Part shown: positions 10,201 to 16,167 of the stretch, piece after piece | How the letters are laid out: each line of letters begins with the position of its first letter | Numbering within the stretch: position 1 is the first letter of the stretch | Source: Acanthaster planci | Taxonomy: Eukaryota; Echinodermata; Asteroidea; Valvatida; Acanthasteridae | Direction of reading: 5' to 3' | NCBI RefSeq assembly: GCF_001949145.1 | Contig: NW_019091469.1 | Span: forward strand, 10,797 to 28,192 | Length of the DNA: 17,396 nt | Translations under genes and position numbers: made by a program | The notes under the pieces: generated by a model | Told to the model about the DNA's origin: nothing | The model's database searches: none | The model's input: only the letters and a program-made list of their open reading frames with translations

Positions 10201-11313
10201 CCTTGCTGATTTCCTCTTGAATGTATCAGACTTTCAGGACAGAAGTTGCAGGCCGGACTTTCTTTTCGGCAAGTGGGGAAAAATACATTTGAAAATGAAG
10301 TTTAAAGTGTAGCCGCAATGACTTTTTCTTAGTGACAATTTTTCTGGATCTTTGTTCTTTTCTTCATTTGAAAACTCTTACGCACTCCTATTTGGTTAAT
10401 TGTAATGAAAGGTGGACACTTTAACACAATCAAAATTATCTATGTTTTCACAAACAACTGAGGGCGCTGTGAAGTCATCTAGGGCAGGCGAGGTTCAATG
10501 CATAGGTATTTCTATTCAAACTGTGAACCCAGAATTTACTGACTGAAAACATTTCTGAGAGAGGGATTGATGGTTTCCTATTGCCATGCACGTAAATAAC
10601 AGTGAATCAGTAAAGAAGAGAAAAATTAGTCTGGGAAAAACCAAAAAAATGCAAGACTTTTTTGTGTACAAACCAATGTAATATTGAGGCTTCTTCCTGA
10701 GATGATGTCAAAGTTGTGCTCATAAATATTGAAGTACTTATCAGAATAAAAAGCAAAAAGGCATTGAAATACCCTTTGAACTATGGAAACTAATGTTGAA
10801 AGAAAGGTTTACTGAGGCACATAGGTGCATTTTACAGCTTTGTATTCAAAAACATTGATTGCAGCTACCCTTTAACACCCAAGACACTTGGTCTTTAAGG
10901 TTGTGCTCTGTTGATTTTCATTTTGTGGTTGATTTTGATCTTGAATGCTCTGATCAGATTGCGGCAACACCACCATAAGTTTGGGTAATCAGGGGAGTAT
11001 GTACCACCTGACCTCAGTCAACTACCCAGCCGATTTCCTGTACGGCATCAGCTGTCGCTACTTTGTGACTACCACTGCGGCCAGGATCCTGGCCAGCTTC
11101 CGGGACGTAGAGATCCCCGCCACAACCTCAAATGACTATCTACGCATTGGCAATGGGGACACCGTCAGTGACGCCACAGAGATCCTGCGCGTGACCGGAG
11201 TCTTTCTGCCCCAGGACGTCGTGTCTGAGGGCAACCGCCTGTGGTTTGAATTCATCAGTGATAGCAGTGTCAACAGCCGTGGCTTCTGGATTGTGCTGGT
11301 GGCCCAAGGATAG
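1014..11313 (+). CDS. Multi-exon gene (3' part) for an extracellular HYR/CUB/LDLa mosaic protein
   Basis: Twelve exons splice into one frame of 891 residues and a TAG stop. Approximate positions in this partial protein are HYR 1 1-81, HYR 2 82-161, HYR 3 162-242, HYR 4 243-322, HYR 5 323-407, CUB 1 408-548, LDLa 1 549-597, CUB 2 598-717, LDLa 2 718-773 and CUB 3 774-891. HYR modules are immunoglobulin-like folds named after sea urchin hyalin and linked to adhesion. CUB and LDLa modules bind proteins or ligands, often with calcium. Every inter-module junction is phase 1, the pattern expected of shuffled extracellular exons. Many N-x-S/T sites are visible. No transmembrane segment or lipid-anchor tail follows CUB 3, so the known end is soluble. 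The 5' end is missing, so a signal peptide or N-terminal anchor cannot be judged. No named orthologue is recognised. A matrix, adhesion or lectin-pathway-like role is inference from the domains. Confidence 0.88.
1257..1597 (+). other. Intron 1 (341 nt) between HYR 1 and HYR 2
   Basis: A GT-AG intron inside the first copy of the duplicated HYR cassette. Its last ~30 nt, including TTGGCATTTTTCAACAG, resemble the 3' end of intron 3. It is much shorter than intron 3, its paralogous position in the second copy (1196 nt). No exon or RNA gene is seen inside. Confidence 0.8.
1598..1837 (+). CDS. Exon 2 in window: HYR module 2
   Basis: This 240-nt phase-1 exon follows TTTTTCAACAG and ends at GAAG|gtgagc. 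It encodes one HYR module. The opening ERPNLICPANITRHTDEG gives the CP cysteine, SPLVLSDNDGN lies in the middle, and TLTARDLSGNEINCSF carries the D.SGN..C signature. N-x-S/T sites are at ANIT, PNLT and NCS. It is the paralogue of exon 4, with eight residue differences, six of them in the first 20 residues. About 34 nt of intron after the donor are also shared with intron 4, so the duplication included non-coding flank. Confidence 0.92.
1838..2139 (+). other. Intron 2 (302 nt) between HYR 2 and HYR 3
   Basis: A GT-AG intron that joins the two copies of the HYR cassette, so the tandem-duplication junction should lie in it or nearby. A decoy acceptor-like TTTTCTTTTTTAG ends at 2040, but the phase-1 frame after it stops at once (TAA), so it is not used as a coding exon. 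The start matches the first bases of intron 4. Confidence 0.75.
2140..2382 (+). CDS. Exon 3 in window: HYR module 3 (copy of exon 1)
   Basis: This 243-nt phase-1 exon follows TCTTTTGTTTTAG and ends at AGAG|gtcagt. The module repeats HYR 1: DNEDPRLMCP at the start and TVTDDSGNPASCNITVTV at the end. Relative to exon 1, seven of nine residue changes fall in residues 6-38, none in 39-78 and two at 79-80, and the last ~140 nt differ at only about four sites. Intron bases after the donor (gtcagtt) are also shared. It is a recent tandem copy, possibly partly homogenised. Confidence 0.92.
2383..3578 (+). other. Intron 3 (1196 nt), expanded relative to intron 1
   Basis: A GT-AG intron in the second HYR cassette. 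It is about 855 nt longer than the paralogous intron 1, which suggests an insertion after or during the duplication. A truncated HYR exon start lies near its 3' end (3453-3485). Small open frames in 2590-2950 on the opposite strand resemble no known protein family. Confidence 0.7.
3453..3485 (+). pseudogene. Vestigial start of a HYR exon inside intron 3
   Basis: The segment follows CTTTTTCAACAG, the same acceptor context as exons 2 and 4. In phase 1 it reads DEKPLIC, matching the DEERPNLIC and DKEPPNLMC openings of those exons. After the cysteine the resemblance ends, with no P-A-N-I-T block and no D.SGN..C part, and the following sequence is T-rich non-coding. It lies 126 nt upstream of the start of exon 4. 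It is best read as a broken third copy of the exon 2/4 type. A cryptic short exon cannot be fully excluded. Confidence 0.6.
3579..3818 (+). CDS. Exon 4 in window: HYR module 4 (copy of exon 2)
   Basis: This 240-nt phase-1 exon follows TTGGCATCTTTCAACAG and ends at GAAG|gtgagc. It opens with PPNLMCPANITRQTDTDQ and closes with TLTARDLSGNEINCSFSI, giving the two HYR cysteines. Residues 21-52 are identical to HYR 2, whereas the first 20 residues carry six changes. The same N-glycosylation sites (NIT, NLT, NCS) are kept. With exon 3 it forms the second copy of the HYR pair. Confidence 0.92.
3819..4393 (+). other. Intron 4 (575 nt) between HYR 4 and HYR 5
   Basis: A GT-AG intron. Its first ~34 nt match the start of intron 2 almost exactly, reflecting the cassette duplication. 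The remainder shows no coding module, RNA gene or clear repeat. Confidence 0.7.
4394..4474 (+). CDS. Exon 5 in window: N-terminal third of HYR module 5
   Basis: A short 81-nt exon, phase 1 at both ends, after TTGTATCTGCAG and before TCAG|gtcagt. It reads DSQPPALECPSEVIVYTD and then LVFPLQFS. The P-x-L-x-C-P opening is that of a HYR module. Alone it is too short for the fold, and the remainder is supplied by exon 6, giving 85 residues in all. The four preceding HYR modules are single-exon, so the internal intron is peculiar to this one. The split occurs at AG|GT, a typical proto-splice site. Confidence 0.85.
4475..5504 (+). other. Intron 5 (1030 nt) interrupting HYR module 5
   Basis: A GT-AG intron within a HYR module. 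Several 60-130-codon open stretches occur on both strands, but none resembles a known family or continues the HYR frame. A small perfect inverted repeat, CCATGGC-AGA-GCCATGG, lies near 4853-4869. No RNA gene was seen. Confidence 0.7.
5505..5678 (+). CDS. Exon 6 in window: C-terminal two thirds of HYR module 5
   Basis: This 174-nt phase-1 exon follows TTATTTATTGACAG and ends at ATGG|gtaagg. It continues HYR 5 from GYASWTINVTDNSQ to NVTHTVVDAYNNVNQCSF and ends CVIIMG. VTHTVVDAYNNVNQC replaces the usual VTYTATD.SGN..C, so the pattern is recognisable but diverged from modules 1-4. An additional cysteine follows in CSFC. Four N-x-S/T sites (NVT, NES, NTS, NVT) imply dense glycosylation. The longer open frame that starts upstream of the acceptor is intron read-through. 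Confidence 0.85.
5897..6319 (+). CDS. Exon 7 in window: CUB module 1
   Basis: This 423-nt exon follows GCATTTCAG and ends at CCAC|gtatgc, phase 1 at both ends. It encodes a CUB module of about 115-120 residues after a short linker (GFVNTICNPSG). Key pieces are YHLLSPNFNISETYPSNSDC, CTWRISAPAGTHIRVRF, FDTEFGKDVLTLGNG (the D-x-L-x-x-x-x-G strand) and GNAIWLHFVSDQ followed by FGFWLQFDY. Only the first cysteine pair (ICN, DCTW) is present, and the second canonical pair is absent. The donor has C at -1 and is weaker than the others here. The last 40 nt of the exon are part of an 85-bp tandem duplication that continues into the intron. N-x-S/T sites are at NIS, NTS and NGT. Confidence 0.93.
6280..6449 (+). 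repeat. 85-bp tandem duplication across the CUB 1 exon-intron boundary
   Basis: Positions 6280-6364 and 6365-6449 align without gaps. Both begin TTTGGTT, carry CAATTTGAC or CAGTTTGAC and a CGGTATTCT block, and end in ACACAG or ACAAAG. The first copy contains the last 40 nt of the exon and its donor. In the second copy the donor GT has become GC, so the duplicate splice site is dead. The unit is not a multiple of three. A further TTACAAAGTAATC echo lies just downstream, near 6470-6482. Confidence 0.85.
6320..7507 (+). other. Intron 7 (1188 nt) between CUB 1 and LDLa 1
   Basis: A GT-AG intron. It starts inside an 85-bp tandem duplication. Around 7095-7350 the sequence is dense in short related motifs on both strands (CAAGTCC, TTGTGACT, AAGTCGCAA), which looks like a degenerate dispersed repeat. 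No coding module was found. Confidence 0.7.
7508..7654 (+). CDS. Exon 8 in window: LDL-receptor class A module 1
   Basis: This 147-nt phase-1 exon follows CTCTGCTTCAG and ends at CAAG|gtacag. It reads SFCSEFDGFPCLDGSC, then VNISKRCDGVANDCPSNEDE and TDC. Six cysteines in the LDLa order, the RCDG..NDC core and the final DE..C are all present. LDLa modules fold around calcium using acidic residues in this C-terminal part. Here the residue after DCP is S rather than the usual D, so one acidic ligand may be altered. The module sits between two CUB modules, a common alternation in extracellular proteases and receptors, though no protease is visible here. Confidence 0.93.
7655..8221 (+). other. Intron 8 (567 nt) between LDLa 1 and CUB 2
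   Basis: A GT-AG intron with several T-runs and an extended polypyrimidine tract before TGTTCCAG at the 3' end. No exon or RNA gene was recognised. Confidence 0.75.
8222..8364 (+). CDS. Exon 9 in window: N-terminal part of CUB module 2
   Basis: This 143-nt exon follows TTTTTGTGTTCCAG, starts in phase 1 and ends in phase 0 at CAA|gtaagc. It reads VCSGSLPPQSANFTADNG, then YYTDIVSDNYPGEYRPCNMR and WNIDSNFVQ. The DNYPGEYRPC stretch corresponds to the conserved P.NYP..Y..N..C region of CUB, here with both cysteines of the first pair. A cryptic acceptor-like TTTTACAG ends near 8197, but the true frame is set by continuity with exon 10. An N-x-T site is at NFT. Confidence 0.88.
8365..9032 (+). other. 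Intron 9 (668 nt, phase 0) inside CUB 2
   Basis: A GT-AG intron ending TTTTGCACGTAG. It is the only phase-0 intron seen in the gene and it divides a CUB module. Small antisense open frames (8450-8900) have no recognisable domain and are treated as chance. Confidence 0.75.
9033..9249 (+). CDS. Exon 10 in window: C-terminal part of CUB module 2
   Basis: This 217-nt exon starts in phase 0 and ends in phase 1 at AATG|gtgagt. It reads SVRIVVMDIQIGAQDRLYIV, then DQGTGNAVTSDIDS, and the closing strands LAVIFESSGG and HGFWIRVWRY, which match the V.F.SD......GF...Y ending of CUB modules. No cysteines occur, so the second CUB disulfide is missing. Exons 9 and 10 together make 120 residues, a normal CUB length. 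The short antisense frame here is a shadow. Confidence 0.9.
9250..9926 (+). other. Intron 10 (677 nt) between CUB 2 and LDLa 2
   Basis: A GT-AG intron ending TTGCGGCAG. No coding module, RNA gene or clear repeat was recognised. Open frames on the opposite strand have no recognisable family. Confidence 0.75.
9927..10094 (+). CDS. Exon 11 in window: LDL-receptor class A module 2
   Basis: This 168-nt phase-1 exon ends at TACG|gtgagc. It encodes DFLDFPAYCEKALHGVLC, then GTGTSGIATC, FPDTERCDGDTDC and LTFNNDERDC. The six LDLa cysteines are present, with RCDGDTDC and DE..C forming the expected calcium cage. The spacing between cysteines 2 and 3 is long (GTGTSGIAT), and the DC-to-DE loop is one residue longer than in most family members. 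It separates CUB 2 from CUB 3. The open frames on the opposite strand are shadows. Confidence 0.92.
10095..10957 (+). other. Intron 11 (863 nt) between LDLa 2 and CUB 3
   Basis: A GT-AG intron, AT-rich, ending CTCTGATCAG. Nothing else recognisable was seen. Confidence 0.75.
10958..11313 (+). CDS. Exon 12, terminal: CUB module 3 and stop codon
   Basis: The exon starts in phase 1 after GCTCTGATCAG and runs to TAG at 11311-11313. It reads DCGNTTISLGNQGSMYHL, then SVNYPADFLYGISCRYF, DYLRIGNGDT, NRLWFEFISD and SRGFWIVLVAQG. The DCG opening, VNYP..Y..x.C, DYLRIGNG and the V.F.SD....GF closing strand are typical of CUB. As in the other two modules, only one cysteine pair is present. Translation stops directly after the fold, with no linker, membrane span or GPI-type tail. 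The last codons overlap a weak donor-like ATAG|gtctag, but TAG is read before it. Confidence 0.93.
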
Positions 11314-12690
11314 GTCTAGGATGCTGTGTGATTAATTTGATCAGTGATGACATTACCAGATGATCTTTTGGAGCAATAATGTGACTCAGTTAAGTACAGT
11401 AGAGATAATACATCTTCTACTTTATATGTGTGTCTACGTTATTAAATCAATGCATTTGTTGATCACAAGGGCACAACATTGTACAGACAGAGTTGCATAA
11501 TGTTGAAGGAGATGTTCACAGGAAAAGAAAATAATTTTCACTTGGCTCTATCTGAAGTGGAGCACTTGGCCCTTTTTTCTGATATTCCTGCAGCATTAGT
11601 GTTAGCTATGAAACTTGATAAACTTTAAATTGAGGTGAGTATTGCATGTCACATGATGTATTCAGTCTAGTAAATGCATTCCAGTAAATAAAAAAAAATC
11701 AGCATAAGCTCAGCTAATATGATAAGCTTCAAACTCTGTTGAATATCATGTGGCATGTGACATATTTTATATTCATTTTATCAAACAAGTTTTGTTGACA
11801 TGTGCAATGTACCATGGGATTGAATGACAAGCAATGTATTATTTGTACAACACCGTAAAAGGAGTACACCTGCAGAACAATATTTGTGTTAACCTTATCA
11901 AATACTCCAAATCAAGCAACCCTCTGTCAGACTGTGTTGCCATTCAAGATTAAGAATGAAGTAATTTACAAAAGTCAATTATTAGAGGTTACATTTTTTC
12001 AAAAAGGGAAATGTGGGGAATTGTGAATATTAGTGAGCTAGTTTTGGGCCACTCAGAGAAAGGATTCAAAACTCACTCATCCAGCATTGACCGCATTCAT
12101 TTTATGGGCTCAAGGGACTGGTGCCCTATTAAGAAACACTTACTGGCAATTTCTGTCTGTGTTTAAAGTTGTGAAATAATATTTTATTCTTTATATATTT
12201 TGTTCACTGTGCTTGCATCTGTGACCGGATGAGCAGGTACTTCAGGAATTTTCTGAAGAAAATGGTTCCTAAACTGTTTGACTGGTTCACTCTCCCATAT
12301 GTCATCCACGTGAATTCTGCAATGCAGATGGAATATCTACACAGTTCAGTTCAGAGTTTGATGACGAATTGTCTTGAAAATGGGGGCAAAATAGATCCAG
12401 GAATTCCAATCTCATAATGCACTCTAACAAGTTTATGAACCATTACCTCCATACATAAACCCAACTTCTTGTCTATCTTGTCATTTCAAAATCAACTCGA
12501 AAATTTTGTCAAAGTAACAACCCATAGCTTTACCAAATCAGACTTATAACCCAGGGACATTTTAATCTTGTAAAAATTTAACTTTCTGCACGATTTCAGG
12601 TAAAACTATTACTCAGTCAAGGTGATTATAAAACAAAATCTGTGCCACTTAAGCATTTATGTCGCTAATCGTATCAGTAAAATTAAAGTG
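11314..12690. other. 3' UTR and intergenic sequence after the mosaic gene
   Basis: AT-rich DNA with no supported coding module. A 62-codon open frame at 12229-12417 (+) has no recognised domain and is flanked by nothing that suggests an exon. Poly(A) signal candidates are ATTAAA at 11441-11446 and AATAAA at 11687-11692. A short imperfect inverted repeat built on TGTCACATG and CATGTGACA lies between 11644 and 11765. Confidence 0.6.
11687..11692 (+). promoter_or_regulatory. Candidate poly(A) signal AATAAA
   Basis: Canonical AATAAA 374 nt after the stop codon, with GT-rich sequence (CATGTGGCATGTGACAT) some 55-70 nt further on. An earlier ATTAAA at 11441 is an alternative. Which one is used cannot be told from sequence. 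Confidence 0.45.
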
Positions 12691-12697
12691 GAAATTT

Positions 12698-12765
12698 TTG
12701 TTTTGTTTTGTTTTTGTTTGTTTTGTTTTGTTTTTGCGTTTTGTTTTGTTTTGTTTTGTTTTGTT
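12698..12765 (+). repeat. (TTTTG)n microsatellite
   Basis: A run of TTTTG and TTTTTG units interrupted once by TTTTTGCG. It is a simple-sequence repeat with no other visible role. Confidence 0.9.
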
Positions 12766-13870
12766 GTACCAAAATAGTGAAAAGACTTGTGTTATTCTTG
12801 TAATCTAACATGTATTATTGTTAATCGGAATACTTCTTAAAGAAGAACTATACATAAGAAATAATCAGCATTTACACGTTGGGCTTTGACTAGAATTTGC
12901 ATATTTTAGGAATGGAATTTTCTTTTTGATTTCACTGAATATATAATAAATTAAGATGAATCAGTTGAATGTAAATCTACTGTTATTATATTAAACATTT
13001 GAGTTTATTTTTATATGAACATTGGAATTTAATTTACTGCTGGTGGAGTCCAGGGGCGTGGCCCCGGAAAGTACAGAAATGACATTTTTACTCCTGAATT
13101 TCAAGTCAACTCGGATAAATTTTGGAAGTAATCCAGTTATATTTGGGCCCCTGAATGGGATACCCATTCGCCATTATACGGTGTTAAAGTGTGAGCTGAA
13201 TATTTCCCGAGTTCCAATGGTCCATTGATAATGCACAGCATGCTTGTAATTGCTTAACAGGGATCAATGAACCAGTCAACTGGCAGTAAAGGGTGCTTCA
13301 TAAGTAGACAAATTCACAAAGAAATCTGGGATATTGCTCTGTTTATAATTTTGTGGTTTTTGTAGTAAAAAGTGTAGTGGCGGAATTTTTTGTGATCCTC
13401 AATTATATACTTGGGCCTCAGACTATAAAGAGGTTTACAGAGTTCTGTCTGTGTTAAAAATAATTACATTGACTTTTGGTTTAGTGTCCCATAGATCTTG
13501 CAAAACCTTATCCCTGCAGTGTCACAATGAAAAAGACAAATCTACCGAACTCTTCCTATTAAAACGAATGTAATACAGAAATACAAACTGCTGTCGGTAA
13601 ACAATATAATATTATTGTCCTATTATTGTTTGTAATTTTATAGTAATAAACAAAAACGAAAGGGTGGAGGGCTCTATGATCCTTTGATTCCGAAGTATTT
13701 TTATTTGGTTATTGAGTCAATTGCGTTTCACTGATGTTGCATCATCATCTGTTTGTTTTATTAGAGGAATAATGCGTTAACCCTAACAGTCCCAGATCCT
13801 CTGATTTCAATATGATTTTACATACACCTTGGGGGTTAATGTTAATAATAGGAAAGTGCTCTGTAGACGC
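12766..13870. other. Intergenic AT-rich stretch before the tRNA cluster
   Basis: No gene is supported. A GC-rich hairpin-capable GGGGCGTGGCCCC lies near 13054-13066. From about 13640 to 13780 the sequence resembles the stretch 15040-15180 upstream of the third tRNA gene (for example TTTCACTGATGTTGCA against TTTCACTGATATTGCA), marking a diverged duplication. Confidence 0.6.
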
Positions 13871-13940
13871 TTTTTCATCCGATTTTTCCTTGCAACTAGT
13901 GGTGTCTTAACAACCAAAAGCCGCTCAGCATACTATGGCC
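13871..13940 (+). promoter_or_regulatory. Conserved 5' flank of tRNA copy 1
   Basis: About 70 nt directly upstream share a pattern with the flanks of copies 2 (14360-14428) and 3 (15390-15463): TCATC, then TTTTCCTT, then a GTGTCTTAAC-like block, then a CAAAG or GAAGAC block. The tRNA bodies are identical but the flanks differ by substitutions and indels, so the shared pieces are either duplication remnants or upstream control elements. Confidence 0.5.
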
Positions 13941-14012
13941 AGCAGAGTGGCGCAGTGGAAGCGTGCTGGGCCCATAACCCAGAGGTCCGAGGATCGAAAC
14001 CTCGCTCTGCTA
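13941..14012 (+). tRNA. Initiator tRNA-Met (CAT), copy 1
   Basis: 72 nt folding as a cloverleaf: acceptor AGCAGAG/CTCTGCT, anticodon stem CTGGG/CCCAG, loop CCCATAA with anticodon CAT at 13973-13975, and T arm CGAGG/CCTCG with loop ATCGAAA. Initiator hallmarks seen directly are the A1:U72 pair, three G:C pairs in the anticodon stem, C instead of U before the anticodon, and A in place of T at the start of the T loop. Internal A box (TGGCGCAGTGG) and B box (GGATCGAAACC) are intact, and there is no intron. A T5 terminator follows at 14020. The protein-like open frame through this gene is not coding. Confidence 0.98.
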
Positions 14013-14019
14013 CTAAAAG

Positions 14020-14024
14020 TTTTT
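14020..14024 (+). terminator. Pol III terminator T5 of tRNA copy 1
   Basis: TTTTT seven nt after the tRNA 3' end, backed up by a T12 run at 14029-14040. Confidence 0.85.
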
Positions 14025-14428
14025 CAGCTTTTTTTTTTTTAAGCTGACCAACCGATTGAGCAATAAAGACATACATAATGTGTAGTAATTAGGCATTTCA
14101 TCAATGGCTTAGTGTAACAAATAACGTTCGCCTGTGCTTGTTCTTAGCCATGTTCACATCCAAGAATCTCATAACAAATAGGGCCTACTGCAGTTTCCCC
14201 CTTTCAATAACGTCAAATGGATATTGCAACATTGGCTTTTCCTTGTTGCGACAATCTTAACGAAGATCAATACCAAATTAGTAAAATAACAGTGGCGCGG
14301 TTTTCCATCTTTAAACGACTCTTCCATGTTTGTGATTCAAATTTCACTTCATCCATGGATTTTGCATCATCTCCTTTCCTCGCGACTAATGATGTGTAAA
14401 CGACGAAGACGCTACGCTAAAAGCGTAC

Positions 14429-14500
14429 AGCAGAGTGGCGCAGTGGAAGCGTGCTGGGCCCATAACCCAGAGGTCCGAGGATCGAAACCTCGCTCTGCTA
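14429..14500 (+). tRNA. Initiator tRNA-Met (CAT), copy 2
   Basis: Identical over all 72 nt to copies 1 and 3, with anticodon CAT at 14461-14463. It lies 416 nt after copy 1 in the same orientation. The 5' flank is ACGCTAAAAGCGTAC and a T5 terminator follows at 14534-14538. It is followed about 185 nt later by a candidate exon, an arrangement repeated after copy 3. Confidence 0.98.
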
Positions 14501-14533
14501 ATTAATGTGCACGTTTAACATGAATTAGATTTA

Positions 14534-14538
14534 TTTTT
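14534..14538 (+). terminator. Pol III terminator T5 of tRNA copy 2
   Basis: TTTTT 33 nt after the tRNA end, the first run of four or more T downstream. Confidence 0.75.
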
Positions 14539-14685
14539 CGTTAATTTCCGTTTCTAAATAACCTAAGCTGAATTTCAATTTATCTATCCCGTCGCGAGCA
14601 GTCAAAATGCTGTGGCGATATCGTAGTTTTCTGTGCACACACACTACCTACACACGGGTTCTACCTCAACATTCCATTTTTATAC

Positions 14686-14752
14686 ATGTTTTCTTGTCGA
14701 AAGTCGGTTGTACCAACTTGTTTGGAAAGTTGTTTATTAAATGAAAATGAAG
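14686..14752 (+). CDS. Candidate short first exon A (unrecognised, Cys-containing)
   Basis: ATG followed by 22 open codons, MFSCRKSVVPTCLESC then LLNENE, ending in phase 1 at GAAG|gtgaat. It is paralogous to the stretch at 16285-16375, sharing MxxCRKSVxxTCLExC. The two differ by an in-frame 24-nt length change, have the same donor phase and continue to match into the intron (GAATCTTGAC against TTGAATTTGAC). Preservation of frame and splice site suggests coding sequence rather than a chance repeat. No family is recognised, no signal peptide is visible and no promoter motif is obvious upstream. It may be an alternative first exon or a decayed copy of exon B. No partner exon was found in the window. 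Confidence 0.4.
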
Positions 14753-15389
14753 GTGAATCTTGACTACCGATCTTTTTTTTTTTTGAAGGGCTGGAAATAC
14801 GTGAATGAATTCTTACTTTAGTTATATTCGAGAGTGATAATGCATTGGAGCTATCTGCTTTCTAACAGTTTTTGACTGGGAAGGTGGGCATTGAAACATG
14901 ATTGGTGGAGATCTGGAAGTTGTAACGTTTTTATTTAGTTTCGCCCTTTTAACACCTCCTCCCTGTATCACAAAGAAATCCTAAACGAACGACATACACA
15001 AATATGAAAAAAAATTGTCGATACAACAAATGTCCTATCATTTTTTTATAATTTAAAATAAACCAAAAAGGGGGAGTCTACGAATCCCTGAAGAATTTGT
15101 TTAATTAGTTATTAGTCAATTTCATTTCACTGATATTGCACCATTTTTTGTTTCGTACGAGGAATGATGCCTAAATAACAGAAATGCGCTTTGTGTAAAG
15201 TTAGGATTGCTCTGCTAATGAATGCATTAATTTTTTGTAAACCTGTGACTTTTTGTAAATACAGTACAGACCTATTTTGTTTCCTTTCATTGAAATTATT
15301 TGAGATCATAAGAGGAACAACTAAGCGAATTGTCGCCTTACAAGATAAGCATACGTTTTATTCAGGTATATTTTGCTGAACTTGTGGTT
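14753..15389. other. Spacer between candidate exon A and tRNA copy 3
   Basis: AT-rich spacer. The first bases match the putative intron start after exon B. From about 15040 it resembles the sequence before tRNA copy 1. The short open frames at 15127-15379 have no recognisable domain. Confidence 0.55.
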
Positions 15390-15463
15390 ATTGCGTCATC
15401 TTATTTTCCTTACGACAAGTGCAAAGTGTCTTAAAGACAAGGACTCTGATATAGACTTTGTAC

Positions 15464-15535
15464 AGCAGAGTGGCGCAGTGGAAGCGTGCTGGGCCCATAA
15501 CCCAGAGGTCCGAGGATCGAAACCTCGCTCTGCTA
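15464..15535 (+). tRNA. Initiator tRNA-Met (CAT), copy 3
   Basis: Third identical 72-nt copy, anticodon CAT at 15496-15498, 963 nt after copy 2 and in the same orientation. A and B boxes are intact and a T5 run follows at 15549-15553. The stretch 15040-15180 further upstream resembles 13640-13780 before copy 1, and the downstream sequence resembles that after copy 2, so the array grew by segmental tandem duplication. Confidence 0.98.
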
Positions 15536-16165
15536 TTCTGTTTATATATTTTTAAATTTCTAACTATTTTTTTTCTTTTTAATTGATAGCCCTGGCGGAA
15601 TTGCAATTTGTACATCCCTTCGGCAGCAGTTGCAAAAACAAACACAAATACTACTGGAATATAATATGAATGTTGTCTCTTCCGTACATCATTGCGTGCT
15701 GGTTCTTGGTCGAGTTTGTTGGGCCGGGGGTGCTTTCCATAAGGGTCCTTGCCCTATCTGTCCACTAATGGCTTGTAATATTTTGTGATCCCACGGGTTA
15801 TTTACAGCAAGAGGTACCATTATCGGGACTGATCATAGAGTTATTTCAATAAATCACGAATGCGGGACTTTTGATTTCAACTCAGGGTTAAAACCTCTAA
15901 TTTTTGAGCCTATTTTGCATAGGGGCCAGGCGGCCACATTCACACTTGACAGCATATTTTGACTATTATTTGGGGGGTATATTCGGGGACGGGCGAAAAA
16001 ATAATTGCGTGACTATCCCTCATGAAACTGAAACGAAAACTGAGCTTGTGGCCAAAATCTAATTTCCAGTGAAAAGAAATGAAACACGCGAGGCCAATCT
16101 GTTCCTGGGAATCACCCCAAGGCGGCGCTATTTCTGTCCAATATTTTACACGAAGTGCAAAAGGA
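15536..16165. other. Spacer between tRNA copy 3 and the promoter-like patch
   Basis: The first ~100 nt resemble the sequence after tRNA copy 2. The next ~500 nt have no counterpart there and look like an insertion or deletion difference between the two duplicated blocks. No gene was recognised. Confidence 0.55.
15549..15553 (+). terminator. Pol III terminator T5 of tRNA copy 3
   Basis: TTTTT 13 nt after the tRNA end, followed by a T8 run about 15 nt later. Confidence 0.85.
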
Positions 16166-16167
16166 TC

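Larger units (their letters stand above)
13640..15640 (+). repeat. Diverged segmental tandem duplications carrying the tRNA genes
   Basis: Three kinds of shared sequence surround the tRNA copies: a far-upstream block before copies 1 and 3, ~70-nt 5' flanks of all three, and a downstream block after copies 2 and 3 (14570-14609 and 15598-15638, for example GAATTTCAATTTAT against GAATTGCAATTTGT). Identity outside the tRNAs is patchy while the tRNAs themselves are identical. Confidence 0.65.

Noticed and set aside
11307-11319. Donor-like ATAG|gtctag at the end of CUB 3, suggesting further exons.
   Set aside because: The TAG stop is complete before the donor, so splicing there would not extend the protein. 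No further module is seen downstream.
12229-12417. 62-codon open frame in the intergenic region.
   Set aside because: No recognised domain, no promoter or splice context, and a length expected by chance in this amount of sequence.
13829-14047. Protein-like open frames running through the tRNA genes (also 15373-15555).
   Set aside because: The shared peptide is simply the translated tRNA sequence. The cloverleaf, A/B boxes and T5 terminators explain it.
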